This document shows positions 9,304 through 17,649 of a stretch of 64,000 nucleotides of DNA, piece after piece. The notes below the pieces were generated by a model. It was not told the DNA's origin and did no database searches. It was given only the letters and a program-made list of their open reading frames with translations. Positions within the stretch are counted from its first letter, which is position 1. The number at the start of each line of letters is the position of its first letter. The translations under genes and the position numbers were made by a program. This DNA comes from Pseudomonadota bacterium (GTDB lineage: Bacteria; Myxococcota_A; Polyangia; Polyangiales; Polyangiaceae), in NCBI GenBank assembly GCA_023423895.1, contig JAFAER010000023.1:1-64000 (forward strand), read 5' to 3'.

Positions 9304-10830
9304 TCAGCCTGGCTCGAGACCGACCTCGGCGAGCGACGGGTTCGAGTCCTTGTCGCGCTCGAGCCGCTCGAGCCCGCGCTTGTGAAGCACGAGCGTCGCG
9401 CCTTCGGTGTAGATCTGCCCGTTCGTCTCGATGCGGACGCTGACCGGCAGCCGGTAGCAGCGAGGCGCGTCGATGAAGCGAACGCGCCGGCTCGCGTCGT
9501 CGAGGACGGGAACGGGCTTGGTCGCGTCGTCGAGACGCGCAAACAGCGGCGACAGGTCGTAGCGGAAGACGTGCTTCACGCGGCGGACACCGGAGCGAAC
9601 GAGGTGCGCGTTCGGGATCATCTCACCGCGATGCTCGTACGAGAGGACCGTCATCGCCGTGGACGCGCCGCACTCGGGGTTGAGCGGATCGGGCAGGTTG
9701 GCGACGCTCTGGTTGAACGACTCGCGGGCGCTGACGACGATGTCCCGCGTCGGGAGACGGCGGTGGGGCGCGCGGTAGCGGCTGATGCGCTGCGCTCCCC
9801 ACACCCGCTGGACGCGGTGGGTCATCCAGTTGCGACCGATCTCCTTGATGCGGTCCTTCCCCGCGTAGACGAGGCCGGCGACGATCGCGAGGACGACGAC
9901 ACCGGAGCTCACGGTCGTCGCGGTGTTCGCCTGGTTCATCAGCGCGATCTGCCACGCGAAGGCCCACGTCGATGCGAGCACGGCCACGAACGCGGCGATC
10001 CAGTGATAGGCGCGTTCGGCGACCTGGAAGGTCTCCTGCTCCAGGAAGAGCACCTCCTGGAAGTGCTTCTTCAAACGGCTCGCGCGATCGAGGTAGCGCT
10101 CGAGCGCCTGCGCCGAGGTCGGGTCCGCGTTGGTGAAGCCGTGCTCCTCACGGTACGCGAGCTCCGCAGCCAGCGCCTCGGCGACGCGGCCCTGCACCTC
10201 TGCGACGACCGGAGCGAGACGCTCCGTATGCCGGCTCTTCGAGACGACGATGTTCGAGAGCGCGCGCTCGGCGCCGGCGAGCATCTCGAACAGGCGAACG
10301 CTGACGTACTCGTCGACGAGCTTCCGCTCGCGCGTCAGCTCGGCGGCTTCGTCGGGCTCCGTCACCGTGAGCCTCTCGCGCGCCTCCTCGGCGATGCGGA
10401 CGGCCGCTTCGATCCAGATCGTCAGGGCGTCTTCGAGCTCGCTGTGCGGCGCGGTCGCGAACAGCGAGGCCGCGAGCCGGCAGTGCCGCTGGAATCCGTC
10501 GCTCGCACGCGCGAGCTGGTGCGCCATCGCGAGCGCTCCACGCCGGAGAGCGTCGATCGTGACCACGTCTCCGATGGGCGCGATCGCAGGGCCGTCGAGG
10601 CGCGTGAACGCCTGCATCTGGTCCCAGGGGACGTGACGCACGAACGCGTTCTGCGGGATCTGGATTTCCACCCGCAGCGAGTACGTCGCGGGCTTCTCCT
10701 CCGGCAGCGGCAACGAGAGGCTCCATTCGAGCCTCGACGCATCATGGACCGCGACACGAACCTTTCCGGCCCCTTCGGCGGCCGCCTCGGTGGCGGCATA
10801 GGCTTCTTGTGTCAGCTCCGCGATCGCCAT
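9304..10830 (-). CDS. Hypothetical two-TM protein with large helical cytosolic parts
   Basis: This 508-residue protein has no signal peptide. Two adjacent membrane segments lie at about 271-293 and 305-323. Before them is a long, mostly alpha-helical, Glu/Arg/Ala-rich region with coiled-coil character (SELEDALTIW, EEARERLTV, SRLKKHFQEVLFLEQETF). After them is a basic juxtamembrane stretch (GKDRIKEIGRNWMTHRVQRVWGAQRISRYR) and a C-terminal domain rich in beta-strands. The topology would place both ends in the cytoplasm. I know no family with this order. It is flanked by the fusion enzyme (47 bases downstream) and by an AT-richer spacer upstream that may hold its promoter. Confidence 0.75.
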   Translation of the reverse strand: MAIAELTQEAYAATEAAAEGAGKVRVAVHDASRLEWSLSLPLPEEKPATYSLRVEIQIPQNAFVRHVPWDQMQAFTRLDGPAIAPIGDVVTIDALRRGALAMAHQLARASDGFQRHCRLAASLFATAPHSELEDALTIWIEAAVRIAEEARERLTVTEPDEAAELTRERKLVDEYVSVRLFEMLAGAERALSNIVVSKSRHTERLAPVVAEVQGRVAEALAAELAYREEHGFTNADPTSAQALERYLDRASRLKKHFQEVLFLEQETFQVAERAYHWIAAFVAVLASTWAFAWQIALMNQANTATTVSSGVVVLAIVAGLVYAGKDRIKEIGRNWMTHRVQRVWGAQRISRYRAPHRRLPTRDIVVSARESFNQSVANLPDPLNPECGASTAMTVLSYEHRGEMIPNAHLVRSGVRRVKHVFRYDLSPLFARLDDATKPVPVLDDASRRVRFIDAPRCYRLPVSVRIETNGQIYTEGATLVLHKRGLERLERDKDSNPSLAEVGLEPG

Positions 10831-10859
10831 GAAAAGTTCACAAACCCGTCACGTACGTG

Positions 10860-10970
10860 GCTTCCATCTATTGACGGATAACATGATGACCTGCAATCGG
10901 AAATTTGACGGATGATTGCGTAATCTTTGTCGCACGCTTTTTCGTTGACGTTGCGAACCGCAACGAATTG
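10860..10970. promoter_or_regulatory. AT-richer regulatory region with direct and inverted repeats
   Basis: The 235-base spacer between the minus-strand start at 10830 and the stop at 11066 is clearly less GC-rich than its surroundings. TTGACGGAT occurs twice, at 10871 and 10905, 34 bases apart. A perfect inverted repeat of seven-base arms (CGTTGCG-AAC-CGCAACG) spans 10949-10965. This is the likely control region of the gene at 9304. No properly spaced -35/-10 pair is convincing. Confidence 0.4.
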
Positions 10971-11065
10971 CCGGTGTCTCGGGACAAAACGGCGGCGGCC
11001 GGCGACGCGCGTGGCGTTCGCCGGCCGCTCGAAAGCGTGCCCGATACACGCTCAAGAAGCCGAGA

Positions 11066-11833
11066 TCACATCGAAAGTCCGCCGTCGACGTCGAGCGTTC
11101 GCCCGTTGAAGTAGTCGCATTCGAGGACGAAGCGGACCGCCAGCCAGATGTCCTCCGGGACGCCGATCCGGCCGACCGGGATCGCGGCGACGAGTCCGTC
11201 GCGCGCCTTCTGGTTCATCCCCTGCGTCATCGGTGTCTCGATCATGCCCGGGGCGACGGCGCCGACGCGGACGCCGAACGCCGCGAACTCGCGCGACCAG
11301 GTCACCGTGTTCGCCGCGAGGGCCGACTTTGCCGCAGTGTAGTTCGACTGCCCGCGATTGCCATGACGCGCGATGCTGGAAATGTTCACGACCACGCCCG
11401 GTCGGGTGTTGGTCTCGACCATCTTGGCGACGACGTCGCGGGTGAGGAGCGTCGCGCCGGTCAGGTTCACGCCGATGACGGCGTCCCACTGCTCCTTCGT
11501 GAGCTTCTTCACCTGCCCGGACTCCTTGTCCTTCTTCACGAGAAGGCCGTCGCGGAGGATGCCGGCATTGTTGACGAGGCCGTTGAGACCGCCCATCGCG
11601 CCGTGCGCCCACTCGACGTACGACGCGATGTCCGCCTCGTTCGACACGTCGAGGCGCCGCGCGTGAATCTTCCCCTTCAGGCCCTTGGCAGACTCGACCG
11701 TCTCGGCGAGCCCGACCTCGTTGACATCCGCGATGGCGACCTGCGCGCCCGCCTCCGCAAGGCGCTGCGCGAAATGACGGCCCATGCCCTGGGCGCCGCC
11801 CGAGACGATGATCTTGAGCTCTTCTAGCTTCAT
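11066..11833 (-). CDS. Short-chain dehydrogenase/reductase, FabG-like
   Basis: This 255-residue protein is of usual SDR length. It carries the cofactor motif GGAQGMGR near the N-terminus, an acidic residue after the second strand (IADVNE), the NNAG motif, and the catalytic Ser-Tyr-Lys set in NISSIARHGNRGQSNYTAAKS. The substrate-side PGMIETPM and the C-terminal DVDGGLSM are typical of 3-oxoacyl-ACP/acetoacetyl-CoA reductases. The acidic residue after strand two would favour NADH over NADPH, although family members vary. The ATG at 11833 fits the family start; the frame is open 15 codons upstream. It lies downstream of a small membrane protein gene. A role in fatty acid or polyhydroxybutyrate metabolism is plausible but not shown by neighbours. 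Confidence 0.93.
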   Translation of the reverse strand: MKLEELKIIVSGGAQGMGRHFAQRLAEAGAQVAIADVNEVGLAETVESAKGLKGKIHARRLDVSNEADIASYVEWAHGAMGGLNGLVNNAGILRDGLLVKKDKESGQVKKLTKEQWDAVIGVNLTGATLLTRDVVAKMVETNTRPGVVVNISSIARHGNRGQSNYTAAKSALAANTVTWSREFAAFGVRVGAVAPGMIETPMTQGMNQKARDGLVAAIPVGRIGVPEDIWLAVRFVLECDYFNGRTLDVDGGLSM

Positions 11834-11916
11834 GGCGGTCGACTCTACACCCGAAGGACGTCGAAGCGGTGTCGCCACAGGCGCACCCGGCGGGGGGGCA
11901 AGCTAAGGCCGAGGAG

Positions 11917-12237
11917 CTACCAGTGCAGCCAGCCGAGCTCCGACGCGACGGCGAGCGCGAGCGTCACTGCGACGACCTCGACGGCGAAGCGGGAGGTGCG
12001 TTTGAGCACGCGGTAGCCGACCGCGATGAGGATCCCGGCGACGACGATCACGGGTACGCCCGTGTGGACCGAGAGCCACCGGACGGCTGCCTGGCCCCCC
12101 GTCAGCGCTGCCGAGAGGCCCGGCAGGCCCGAGAGGCGGGAGAGCAGCGTGAGGAAAGATCTCACGACGTCCGACCAGCCGATCGTCACCGGCGGATCGA
12201 GCCATGGACACCGCGCCGCGGCCAACTTCAGCGACAT
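11917..12237 (-). CDS. Small two-TM hypothetical membrane protein
   Basis: The frame encodes 106 residues, with hydrophobic segments at about 59-78 (GVPVIVVAGILIAVGYRVL) and 84-103 (FAVEVVAVTLALAVASELG), and an amphipathic stretch before them. The start is either the ATG at 12237 or a GTG at 12189. The second gives 90 residues and leaves a more usual spacer to the divergent gene at 12282. It precedes the SDR gene by 83 bases on the same strand. No family was recognised. Confidence 0.6.
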   Translation of the reverse strand: MSLKLAAARCPWLDPPVTIGWSDVVRSFLTLLSRLSGLPGLSAALTGGQAAVRWLSVHTGVPVIVVAGILIAVGYRVLKRTSRFAVEVVAVTLALAVASELGWLHW

Positions 12238-12281
12238 TCTCGTCTGCTAACGAGCTCGGCGTTACTATCCGGCGATCCGCC

Positions 12282-13310
12282 ATGACCGACGTCGGCACTC
12301 AGGAGCTCTCGAAGGCTGCCGATGCCCTCGTGCGGACAGCGCTCAGGGTGTCTCCCGGCGAGCGTTTCGTTCTCGTCGGCGACGCGCCGACGGCCGCCAT
12401 CCTCGCGGCGCTCGAGCAGGCGGGCCGCGCGATGGATGCGGAGGTCGCGTCGCTGCGCCTCGACGAGCTCCGGAGCTATTCGACGAATCACTCCGGTGAG
12501 CGCCCGCACAAGGTCCTTCCGGATGCCGTCCGCCGCGCGATGCTCTCCGCCCAGGCGAGTGTGTTCGTCGCGTCGGCGCCGCGTGCCGAGTCGTCGATGC
12601 GCGAGCAGCTCCAGCACGTGGTCGCCGCCTGCCGCGTCCGGCATGCCCATCTGCCCGGGATCACGCCCCAGGGATTCGCCGCCGGGCTGGCCGGGTGCCA
12701 TGCCGGGATCGCGGAGTCGGGAAAGGCGCTCCTCCACTTGCTCGAGGTCGGGCGTGAGCTCACGTCGACGAGCTCGGAGGGCACGAACCTCGTCGTTCAT
12801 CCTGGTGCGCGGCGGTGGGTCTCGCGCTTCGGCACGGTGGGACCGGGCGAGTCGGTCTCGTTCCCGACGGGCTCGCTCTGCGTCGCGCCCGAGAGCGTCC
12901 GCGGCTGTTTCGCGGCGACGGCCAGCCTCGGCGAGTTCTTCGGAGCGCGCGAAGGCCTGCTGCGCGAGCCGGTCCTCTTCCACATCGAGGAAAGCGCCGT
13001 CGTCCGCGTGGAATGTCCTGGAAACCCGGAGCTCGTCCGCGACGTGGAGGCCATGCTCGCGGTGGCCCCGAACTCCGAACGGGTCGGCCTCGTCGTCCTC
13101 GGCCTGAACCCCGGCGCTTCGGAGCCGCTCGGGATGGCCGCCATCGATCAACACCGCCCGGGCCTGCACCTCGTGCTGGGCGACCCGCAAGCGAAGGTGA
13201 CGGGCGCGACCTGGTCGGCACGGACGAGCTTCGCGGCCTGCCAAGCCCGCAGCCTCGTCCAGGTCGACGGCGTCCCAGTCGCCGAAGGCGGCCGCCTCCT
13301 CCTGGCGTAA
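12282..13310 (+). CDS. M29 aminopeptidase-like protein lacking the canonical HxD metal pair
   Basis: This 342-residue protein follows the layout of M29 (AmpS/AmpT) metallopeptidases and the related dioxygenase NicX. It has an N-terminal region with GERFVLVGDAP, a middle TSSEGTNLVVHPG strand, FPTGSLCVAPE, a strand-rich HIEESAVVRVECPG, and a C-terminal GLHLVLGDPQ followed by VDGVPVAEGGRLL. In active M29 enzymes the segment before the last strand carries an HxD pair that binds metal; here the matching place reads SFAACQ. The upstream His in GLHLVLG is kept. Catalysis as an aminopeptidase is therefore doubtful. The ATG at 12282 was chosen because the longer frame starts inside the spacer to the divergent small membrane gene. 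Confidence 0.72.
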   Translation: MTDVGTQELSKAADALVRTALRVSPGERFVLVGDAPTAAILAALEQAGRAMDAEVASLRLDELRSYSTNHSGERPHKVLPDAVRRAMLSAQASVFVASAPRAESSMREQLQHVVAACRVRHAHLPGITPQGFAAGLAGCHAGIAESGKALLHLLEVGRELTSTSSEGTNLVVHPGARRWVSRFGTVGPGESVSFPTGSLCVAPESVRGCFAATASLGEFFGAREGLLREPVLFHIEESAVVRVECPGNPELVRDVEAMLAVAPNSERVGLVVLGLNPGASEPLGMAAIDQHRPGLHLVLGDPQAKVTGATWSARTSFAACQARSLVQVDGVPVAEGGRLLLA

Positions 13311-13360
13311 CAGCGGCACCGCAAAGCTGTAGCAACACTTCAACGAGCCAGGCCCGGGCC

Positions 13361-13655
13361 CCGCGCCGCGAAGCGGGGTGCGGGGGTGAGTCTGCGAATC
13401 CCCCGCAGAGCGGGGTGCGGGGGTGAGTCCGCGAATCCCCCGCAGAGCGGGGTGGGGTTTGGGGCAACGCCCCATCCAGAACCCCCGCGCCGCGAAGCGG
13501 GGTGCGGGGGTGAGTCTGCGAATCCCCCGCAGAGCGGGGTGGGGTTTGGGGCAACGCCCCATCCAGGAACCCCCGCGCCGCGAAGCGGGGTGCGGGGGTG
13601 AGTCCGCGAATCCCCCGCAGAGCGGGGTGGGGTTTGGGGCAACGCCCCATCCAGG
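13361..13655. repeat. GC-rich 88-base direct repeat array with internal hairpins
   Basis: Three copies of a unit beginning CCGCGCCGCGAAGCGG start at 13361, 13485 and 13573. Copies two and three are 88 bases apart. The first copy is 36 bases longer because an internal segment (GCAGAGCGGGGTGCGGGGGTGAG region) is duplicated. Each unit contains a short perfect hairpin (GGGGCAACGCCCC) preceded by GGGGTTT, and a second imperfect palindrome around GCGAATCCCCCGC. The array fills most of the 445-base gap 13311-13755; the rest shows only the spacer before the gene at 13756. Open frames through it are low-complexity artefacts. Confidence 0.9.
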
Positions 13656-13755
13656 AAGCCCCCTCCAGCAAGCGAGAACCGTTCCTGTGAATGGCGCGCA
13701 CACTAGCGGCCAACTCGAGAACGGGTCATAAGCGAACGGTAGCGAGACGTTCCCG

Positions 13756-15417
13756 ATGACGATTCACGTCACGCCCCCGGCCAGCCCGGCGCTCGACACG
13801 TCGGTCGACTCCGCCCGTGCGTCGCGCGTGCACGCAGAGCGCGCGCGCACGTGGGGGATGTTCGGGCTCGCGGCCGTCCTCCTGGTCGCGACGAGCGTCT
13901 TCTGGGCCTTCGAGGCGCTGCCGTTCCAGGACCTGCCTGCGCACGCCGGCCTCATCGCGATGCGGCATCGGTTCGAGACGTCCGCGTTCGAGCAGCGGTA
14001 CTACGTCCTCGCCCCGCACATCGGGCCCTATTCGCTCTTCCGCTTCCTCGGCGAGATGTTCGTCCGCGGCATCGGTCCGATCAACGCCGTGCGCGCGCTC
14101 GGCACGTTGCCGGTGATCGCCACTCCGCTCGCGATGATGTTCGCGCGCCGGCGCCTCTACGGAGACCACGGTCCGACGTACGGCTTCCTCGGGGTCGCGC
14201 TCTCGTTCGGGATCATGACGCTGCTCGGCTTCGCGAGCTACCTGCTGGGCGTCGCCGTGATGCTCGTCGGACTGACGCTCTGGCTCGATCTCCTCGCGGC
14301 AGCCGACGACGAAACGGATCGGCGCACGGTCCGCCGGCGCGAGCTCGTCGTGATGGCCTTCGCGCCGGTGATGTTCGTGGCGCACGGCCACGCCTTCCTT
14401 CTGTTCCTGCTCTGCGCGTCCATCTCCGCGGTCGTCACGGGACGTCGCGCAGCGCGCATCCTCAGGCTCCGCGCGCTCGTCCCTGCCCTGCTCCTGGCCG
14501 GGTGGGTTGCGTGGATCGAGCGCGGGGCGACGACGCCTCCGGGCTCGGTCCCCCGCGACATCCAGCTCGTCCCGCGCTTCCAAGGCGTCGCGGACAAGCT
14601 CGGTCTGCTCTTGAGCCCGACGCTCATGACGCGCACGGGGATCGACTTCTTCGTCGGCTGCCTGCTCCTCGCGTTCGCGGTCGCGTGCACCGTGGTCACG
14701 GTCCGCTCGATCGGCCGGAATGCGGGAGCAGGCGCCGCGGCCGCTCCCGACATCCGGCACAGCCGCGCGCTTTATGCGTGCGCCGGCGCCATCGCGCTCG
14801 TCTTCGTCGCCCTCCCCCACGCCGTCGGGTGGTTCGGGTTCGTCGACGGACGGCTCGTCCCCGTCGCGCTGATCCTCGCGCTCCTTGGCATCCGTCGCGA
14901 CGCGCTCCCGCGCGCCGTCTCGCTCGGACTGCACTACGGCGCTCCGGTCGTCGCCTCGACGATAGGCGTCCTCGCGCTTGTTGCATCTCACAGGTTCCAG
15001 GACGAGGCGCGCGGCTACAAGGAAGTGCTCGCGCGCGTGCCGGCCGAGTCACGGCTGCTCAACCTGCCGCTCGATCCGAACAGCGACGTCTTCACCGCGC
15101 ACCCGTTCATCCACTACGACAAGCTCGTGCTCGTCGAGCGGCCGATCGTCGTCAGCGACATCTGGTTTCACCAGGGCTCCGCGCTCTATCCCACGCCGGA
15201 GAACCCGGTGCTGCGTCTTCCGCAGACGTACAGCGAGAGCAACCTGAAGGTGATCGACTGGCCGGCGTATCATCTCGAGGACTGGGACTACGTCCTCATC
15301 CGGACGCGGCCGAACGCGGCGCAACCTCACACGCCCGATCGGCTCGCGCTCGAGGAACATCGTGGCGGTTGGTGGCTCTTCCGGCGGGAGAGCGAGGGGG
15401 GGCGCGACGGATCATGA
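13756..15417 (+). CDS. Polytopic GT-C-like membrane protein
   Basis: The 553-residue protein has a soluble N-terminus of about 30 residues, then ten or so hydrophobic segments to about residue 415, then a C-terminal soluble domain of about 130 residues. The first loop after TM1 holds FQDLPAHAG, an acidic motif in the position used by GT-C glycosyltransferases. The C-terminal domain (DPNSDVFTAHPFIHYDK, DYVLIRTRP) is the kind of extracytoplasmic domain seen in such enzymes. A lipid-linked sugar donor is the family norm; none can be assigned. The stop overlaps the start of the SMP-30 lipoprotein gene (ATGA), so the two are translationally coupled. The ATG at 13756 lies about 100 bases after the repeat array. 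Confidence 0.78.
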   Translation: MTIHVTPPASPALDTSVDSARASRVHAERARTWGMFGLAAVLLVATSVFWAFEALPFQDLPAHAGLIAMRHRFETSAFEQRYYVLAPHIGPYSLFRFLGEMFVRGIGPINAVRALGTLPVIATPLAMMFARRRLYGDHGPTYGFLGVALSFGIMTLLGFASYLLGVAVMLVGLTLWLDLLAAADDETDRRTVRRRELVVMAFAPVMFVAHGHAFLLFLLCASISAVVTGRRAARILRLRALVPALLLAGWVAWIERGATTPPGSVPRDIQLVPRFQGVADKLGLLLSPTLMTRTGIDFFVGCLLLAFAVACTVVTVRSIGRNAGAGAAAAPDIRHSRALYACAGAIALVFVALPHAVGWFGFVDGRLVPVALILALLGIRRDALPRAVSLGLHYGAPVVASTIGVLALVASHRFQDEARGYKEVLARVPAESRLLNLPLDPNSDVFTAHPFIHYDKLVLVERPIVVSDIWFHQGSALYPTPENPVLRLPQTYSESNLKVIDWPAYHLEDWDYVLIRTRPNAAQPHTPDRLALEEHRGGWWLFRRESEGGRDGS

Positions 15418-16478
15418 TCTCACGTCACTGGCTCTTTCGCCCCGTCCTGGTCGGCGCCTGCGCCGTCGGCGCGGTGACCGTCGGGATGCAGATGCTCGCG
15501 TGCAGCGAGACGGGACCGGATGCCCCCGACCGGACGAACGGCTGCATCAATCGTAGCTGCTACGAGGACGGTAGCGACGTCACGGGAGACGACGGCGGCA
15601 TCCAGCTTCCAGACGGCGCGATCGTGTACGGCGATCCGCTCGAAGGCACGTCGAAGAAGGCGACGCTCGTGCGGGGCCGCTTCCGATTCACCGAAGGCCC
15701 GGTCTGGATCGGCGGCCGTCTGCTCTTCACCGACATTCCCACGAACCAGATCATCGAGCTCCTCCCGGACGGTGGCACCACCCAGTTCCGGAACAACAGC
15801 GGCGGAGCGAACGGGCTCGCGGTCGACTCGAGCGGCCGCCTCGTCGCGTGTGAGGGAAACGCAAAACGCGTGACCCGCAGCGCAGCAACGAAGGACGCGC
15901 CGACGACGCCGCTGACGGAGGGCTACGACAACGCGGACTTCAACGCGCCGAACGACGTCATCGTCCGCGCGGACGGCAACATCTACTTCACCGATCCGAA
16001 CTACTCGGGCGAGCCGAACACGCAAGACGACGAGGCCGTCTATCGGATCGATCCCCAGGGCAACGTGTCCCGCATCGCGCACGACTTCGACAAGCCGAAC
16101 GGCATCGCGCTCTCCCCGGACGGCGCGACGCTGTACGTCGTCGACAACGGCGCAGGCAAGCTCCTCTCGGCGCCCGTCGACGGCGCGGGTGTGGTCGGTG
16201 CGTTCACGGAGATGGCGAGCACGCCCGGCGGCGACGGCATGGCCGTCGACGACGCCGGGAACCTCTACGTCACCGACGACGCGGGCGTGGACGTCTTCGA
16301 CAAGACCGGAAAGAAGCTCGGGACGATCGAGGTCGACGTGAAGCCGGCGAACTGCACGTTCGGCGACGCCGATCGGCGCACGCTCTACATCACGGCGAAC
16401 GGGCCGGAGCTCGACGGCGGTCGGAACCCCCAGACCGGCGTGTATTCGATCCGGCTGAACGTGCCCGGCCTTCCCTGA
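15414..16478 (+). CDS. SMP-30/gluconolactonase-like lipoprotein
   Basis: The start overlaps the previous stop as ATGA at 15414. The 354-residue product has a signal peptide with lipobox (MQMLAC, Cys near residue 28), a Cys-containing Asp/Gly-rich linker, and a six-bladed propeller of the SMP-30/gluconolactonase/LRE kind. Seen motifs are FTEGPVWIGGRLLFTDIP, GGANGLAVDSSGRL, FNAPNDVIVRADGNIYFTDPNY, KPNGIALSPDGATLYVVDN and GGDGMAVDDAGNLYVTDD. Conserved Glu, Asn and Asp in these blades usually bind the divalent metal, so a lactonase-type activity is possible. Many family members in this lineage are not characterised. Coupling to a GT-C-like membrane protein hints at a shared envelope sugar role. 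Confidence 0.9.
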   Translation: MISRHWLFRPVLVGACAVGAVTVGMQMLACSETGPDAPDRTNGCINRSCYEDGSDVTGDDGGIQLPDGAIVYGDPLEGTSKKATLVRGRFRFTEGPVWIGGRLLFTDIPTNQIIELLPDGGTTQFRNNSGGANGLAVDSSGRLVACEGNAKRVTRSAATKDAPTTPLTEGYDNADFNAPNDVIVRADGNIYFTDPNYSGEPNTQDDEAVYRIDPQGNVSRIAHDFDKPNGIALSPDGATLYVVDNGAGKLLSAPVDGAGVVGAFTEMASTPGGDGMAVDDAGNLYVTDDAGVDVFDKTGKKLGTIEVDVKPANCTFGDADRRTLYITANGPELDGGRNPQTGVYSIRLNVPGLP

Positions 16479-16604
16479 GCACCGCTGGCCACATCGAACG
16501 CGCCTGGGTGCTGCCGAAAGAACGTATCCAGGTTACGCCACTGACCGAGCGCATTGAGAAGGCCGGCGAAGCTTCGTACGCTCTGACGTCGTCTGGAGGT
16601 CAGG

Positions 16605-17540
16605 ATGTCCGAGCAACGGAAGTTCAGGCTGGTGACCCGCAGTGACTTCGACGGGCTCGTCTGCGCGGTGATCTTGAAAGAGCTCGCCATGCTCGACGAG
16701 ATCAAGTTCGTCCACCCGAAGGACATGCAGGACGGGAAAATCGAGGTATCGAGCCGGGACATCACGACGAACGTGCCGTACGTCCCGGGCGTGCACCTCG
16801 CGTTCGATCATCACCTGAGCGAGACGACGCGCGTGAAGGACAAGCCGGCGAACCACATCATCGACCCGAAGGCCCAGAGCGCGGCGCGCGTCGTCTACGA
16901 GTACTTCGGAGGAGCGCCGAAGCTCCCGCGCATCAAAGAGGACATGATGCTCGCGGTCGACCAGGCGGACGCGGCGCAGTACTCCCGCGACGACATCCTC
17001 GATCCGAAGGGCTGGACGCTCCTGAACTACCTGATGGATCCGCGTACGGGTCTCGGTCGGTTCCGCGAGTTCCGTATCCCGAACTATCAGCTCATGATGG
17101 ATCTCATCGACGCCTGTCTCGAGAGGCCGATCGACGCGATCCTCGACCTCGCCGACGTGAAGGAGCGTGTCGAGCTCTACCGCGAGCACGAGCCGAAGGC
17201 GAAGGAGCAGATCGAGCGGTGTGCCAAGGTGCACGGGAACGTCGTCGTGCTCGATCTCCGGCGCGAGGAGGTCATCTGGCCGACGAATCGCTTCCTGATC
17301 TATGCGCTCTTCCCCCAGTGCAACATCTCGATTCACGTGATGTGGGGGCTGAAGAAGCAGAACACCGTGCTCGCGACCGGCAAGTCGATCCTCGACCGCA
17401 GCTCGAAGACGAACATCGGCGAGCGGATGCTCCACCACGGCGGCGGTGGCCACGAGGCCGCCGGCACGTGCCAGATCGAGAACGAACGCGCGGATGCCGT
17501 CCTCGCCGAGCTGATCGAGCAGATCAACGCGGACGGCTGA
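16605..17540 (+). CDS. DHH-family phosphoesterase with DHHA1 domain
   Basis: The ATG at 16605 follows a GGAGG by six bases. The 311-residue protein has the metal-binding motifs of DHH phosphoesterases in order: SDFDG at residues 13-17, VDQADAAQY in the middle, and FDHHLS with the DHH at 68-70. The C-terminal DHHA1 domain shows GGGGHEAAG. The family covers nanoRNases (NrnA), c-di-AMP phosphodiesterases and exopolyphosphatases, all Mn-dependent and cytosolic. No N-terminal PAS/GGDEF part is present, so a free-standing NrnA-like or polyphosphatase-like enzyme is most likely. It is a single gene, convergent with the DUF1501 gene. Confidence 0.88.
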   Translation: MSEQRKFRLVTRSDFDGLVCAVILKELAMLDEIKFVHPKDMQDGKIEVSSRDITTNVPYVPGVHLAFDHHLSETTRVKDKPANHIIDPKAQSAARVVYEYFGGAPKLPRIKEDMMLAVDQADAAQYSRDDILDPKGWTLLNYLMDPRTGLGRFREFRIPNYQLMMDLIDACLERPIDAILDLADVKERVELYREHEPKAKEQIERCAKVHGNVVVLDLRREEVIWPTNRFLIYALFPQCNISIHVMWGLKKQNTVLATGKSILDRSSKTNIGERMLHHGGGGHEAAGTCQIENERADAVLAELIEQINADG

Positions 17541-17583
17541 GCCGCTCGTTCCTCGTCGGTCAGGCACGGGGCCTTCCCTCGCC

Positions 17584-17599
17584 CGCTCTCTGGAGAGCG
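17584..17599. terminator. Palindromic hairpin between convergent genes
   Basis: CGCTCTC-TG-GAGAGCG is perfect and lies in the 109-base spacer between the DHH gene and the DUF1501 gene, which converge. It could end transcription from both sides. No U tract follows on either strand. Confidence 0.4.
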
Positions 17600-17649
17600 A
17601 GCGAGGACGTGAGGAGCGAAAGCGCGAAGAACGAGGCGCCCGCGGATCG

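Noticed and set aside
10871..10927. A sigma-70-like promoter TTGACG ... TAATCT
   Set aside because: The boxes closest in order (10905 and 10921) are only about ten bases apart, too short for a functional pair.
12228..13713. Minus-strand frames with the repeated peptide NPTPLCGG / PALRGIRR
   Set aside because: They come from translating the GC-rich repeat array and the antisense of the M29-like gene.
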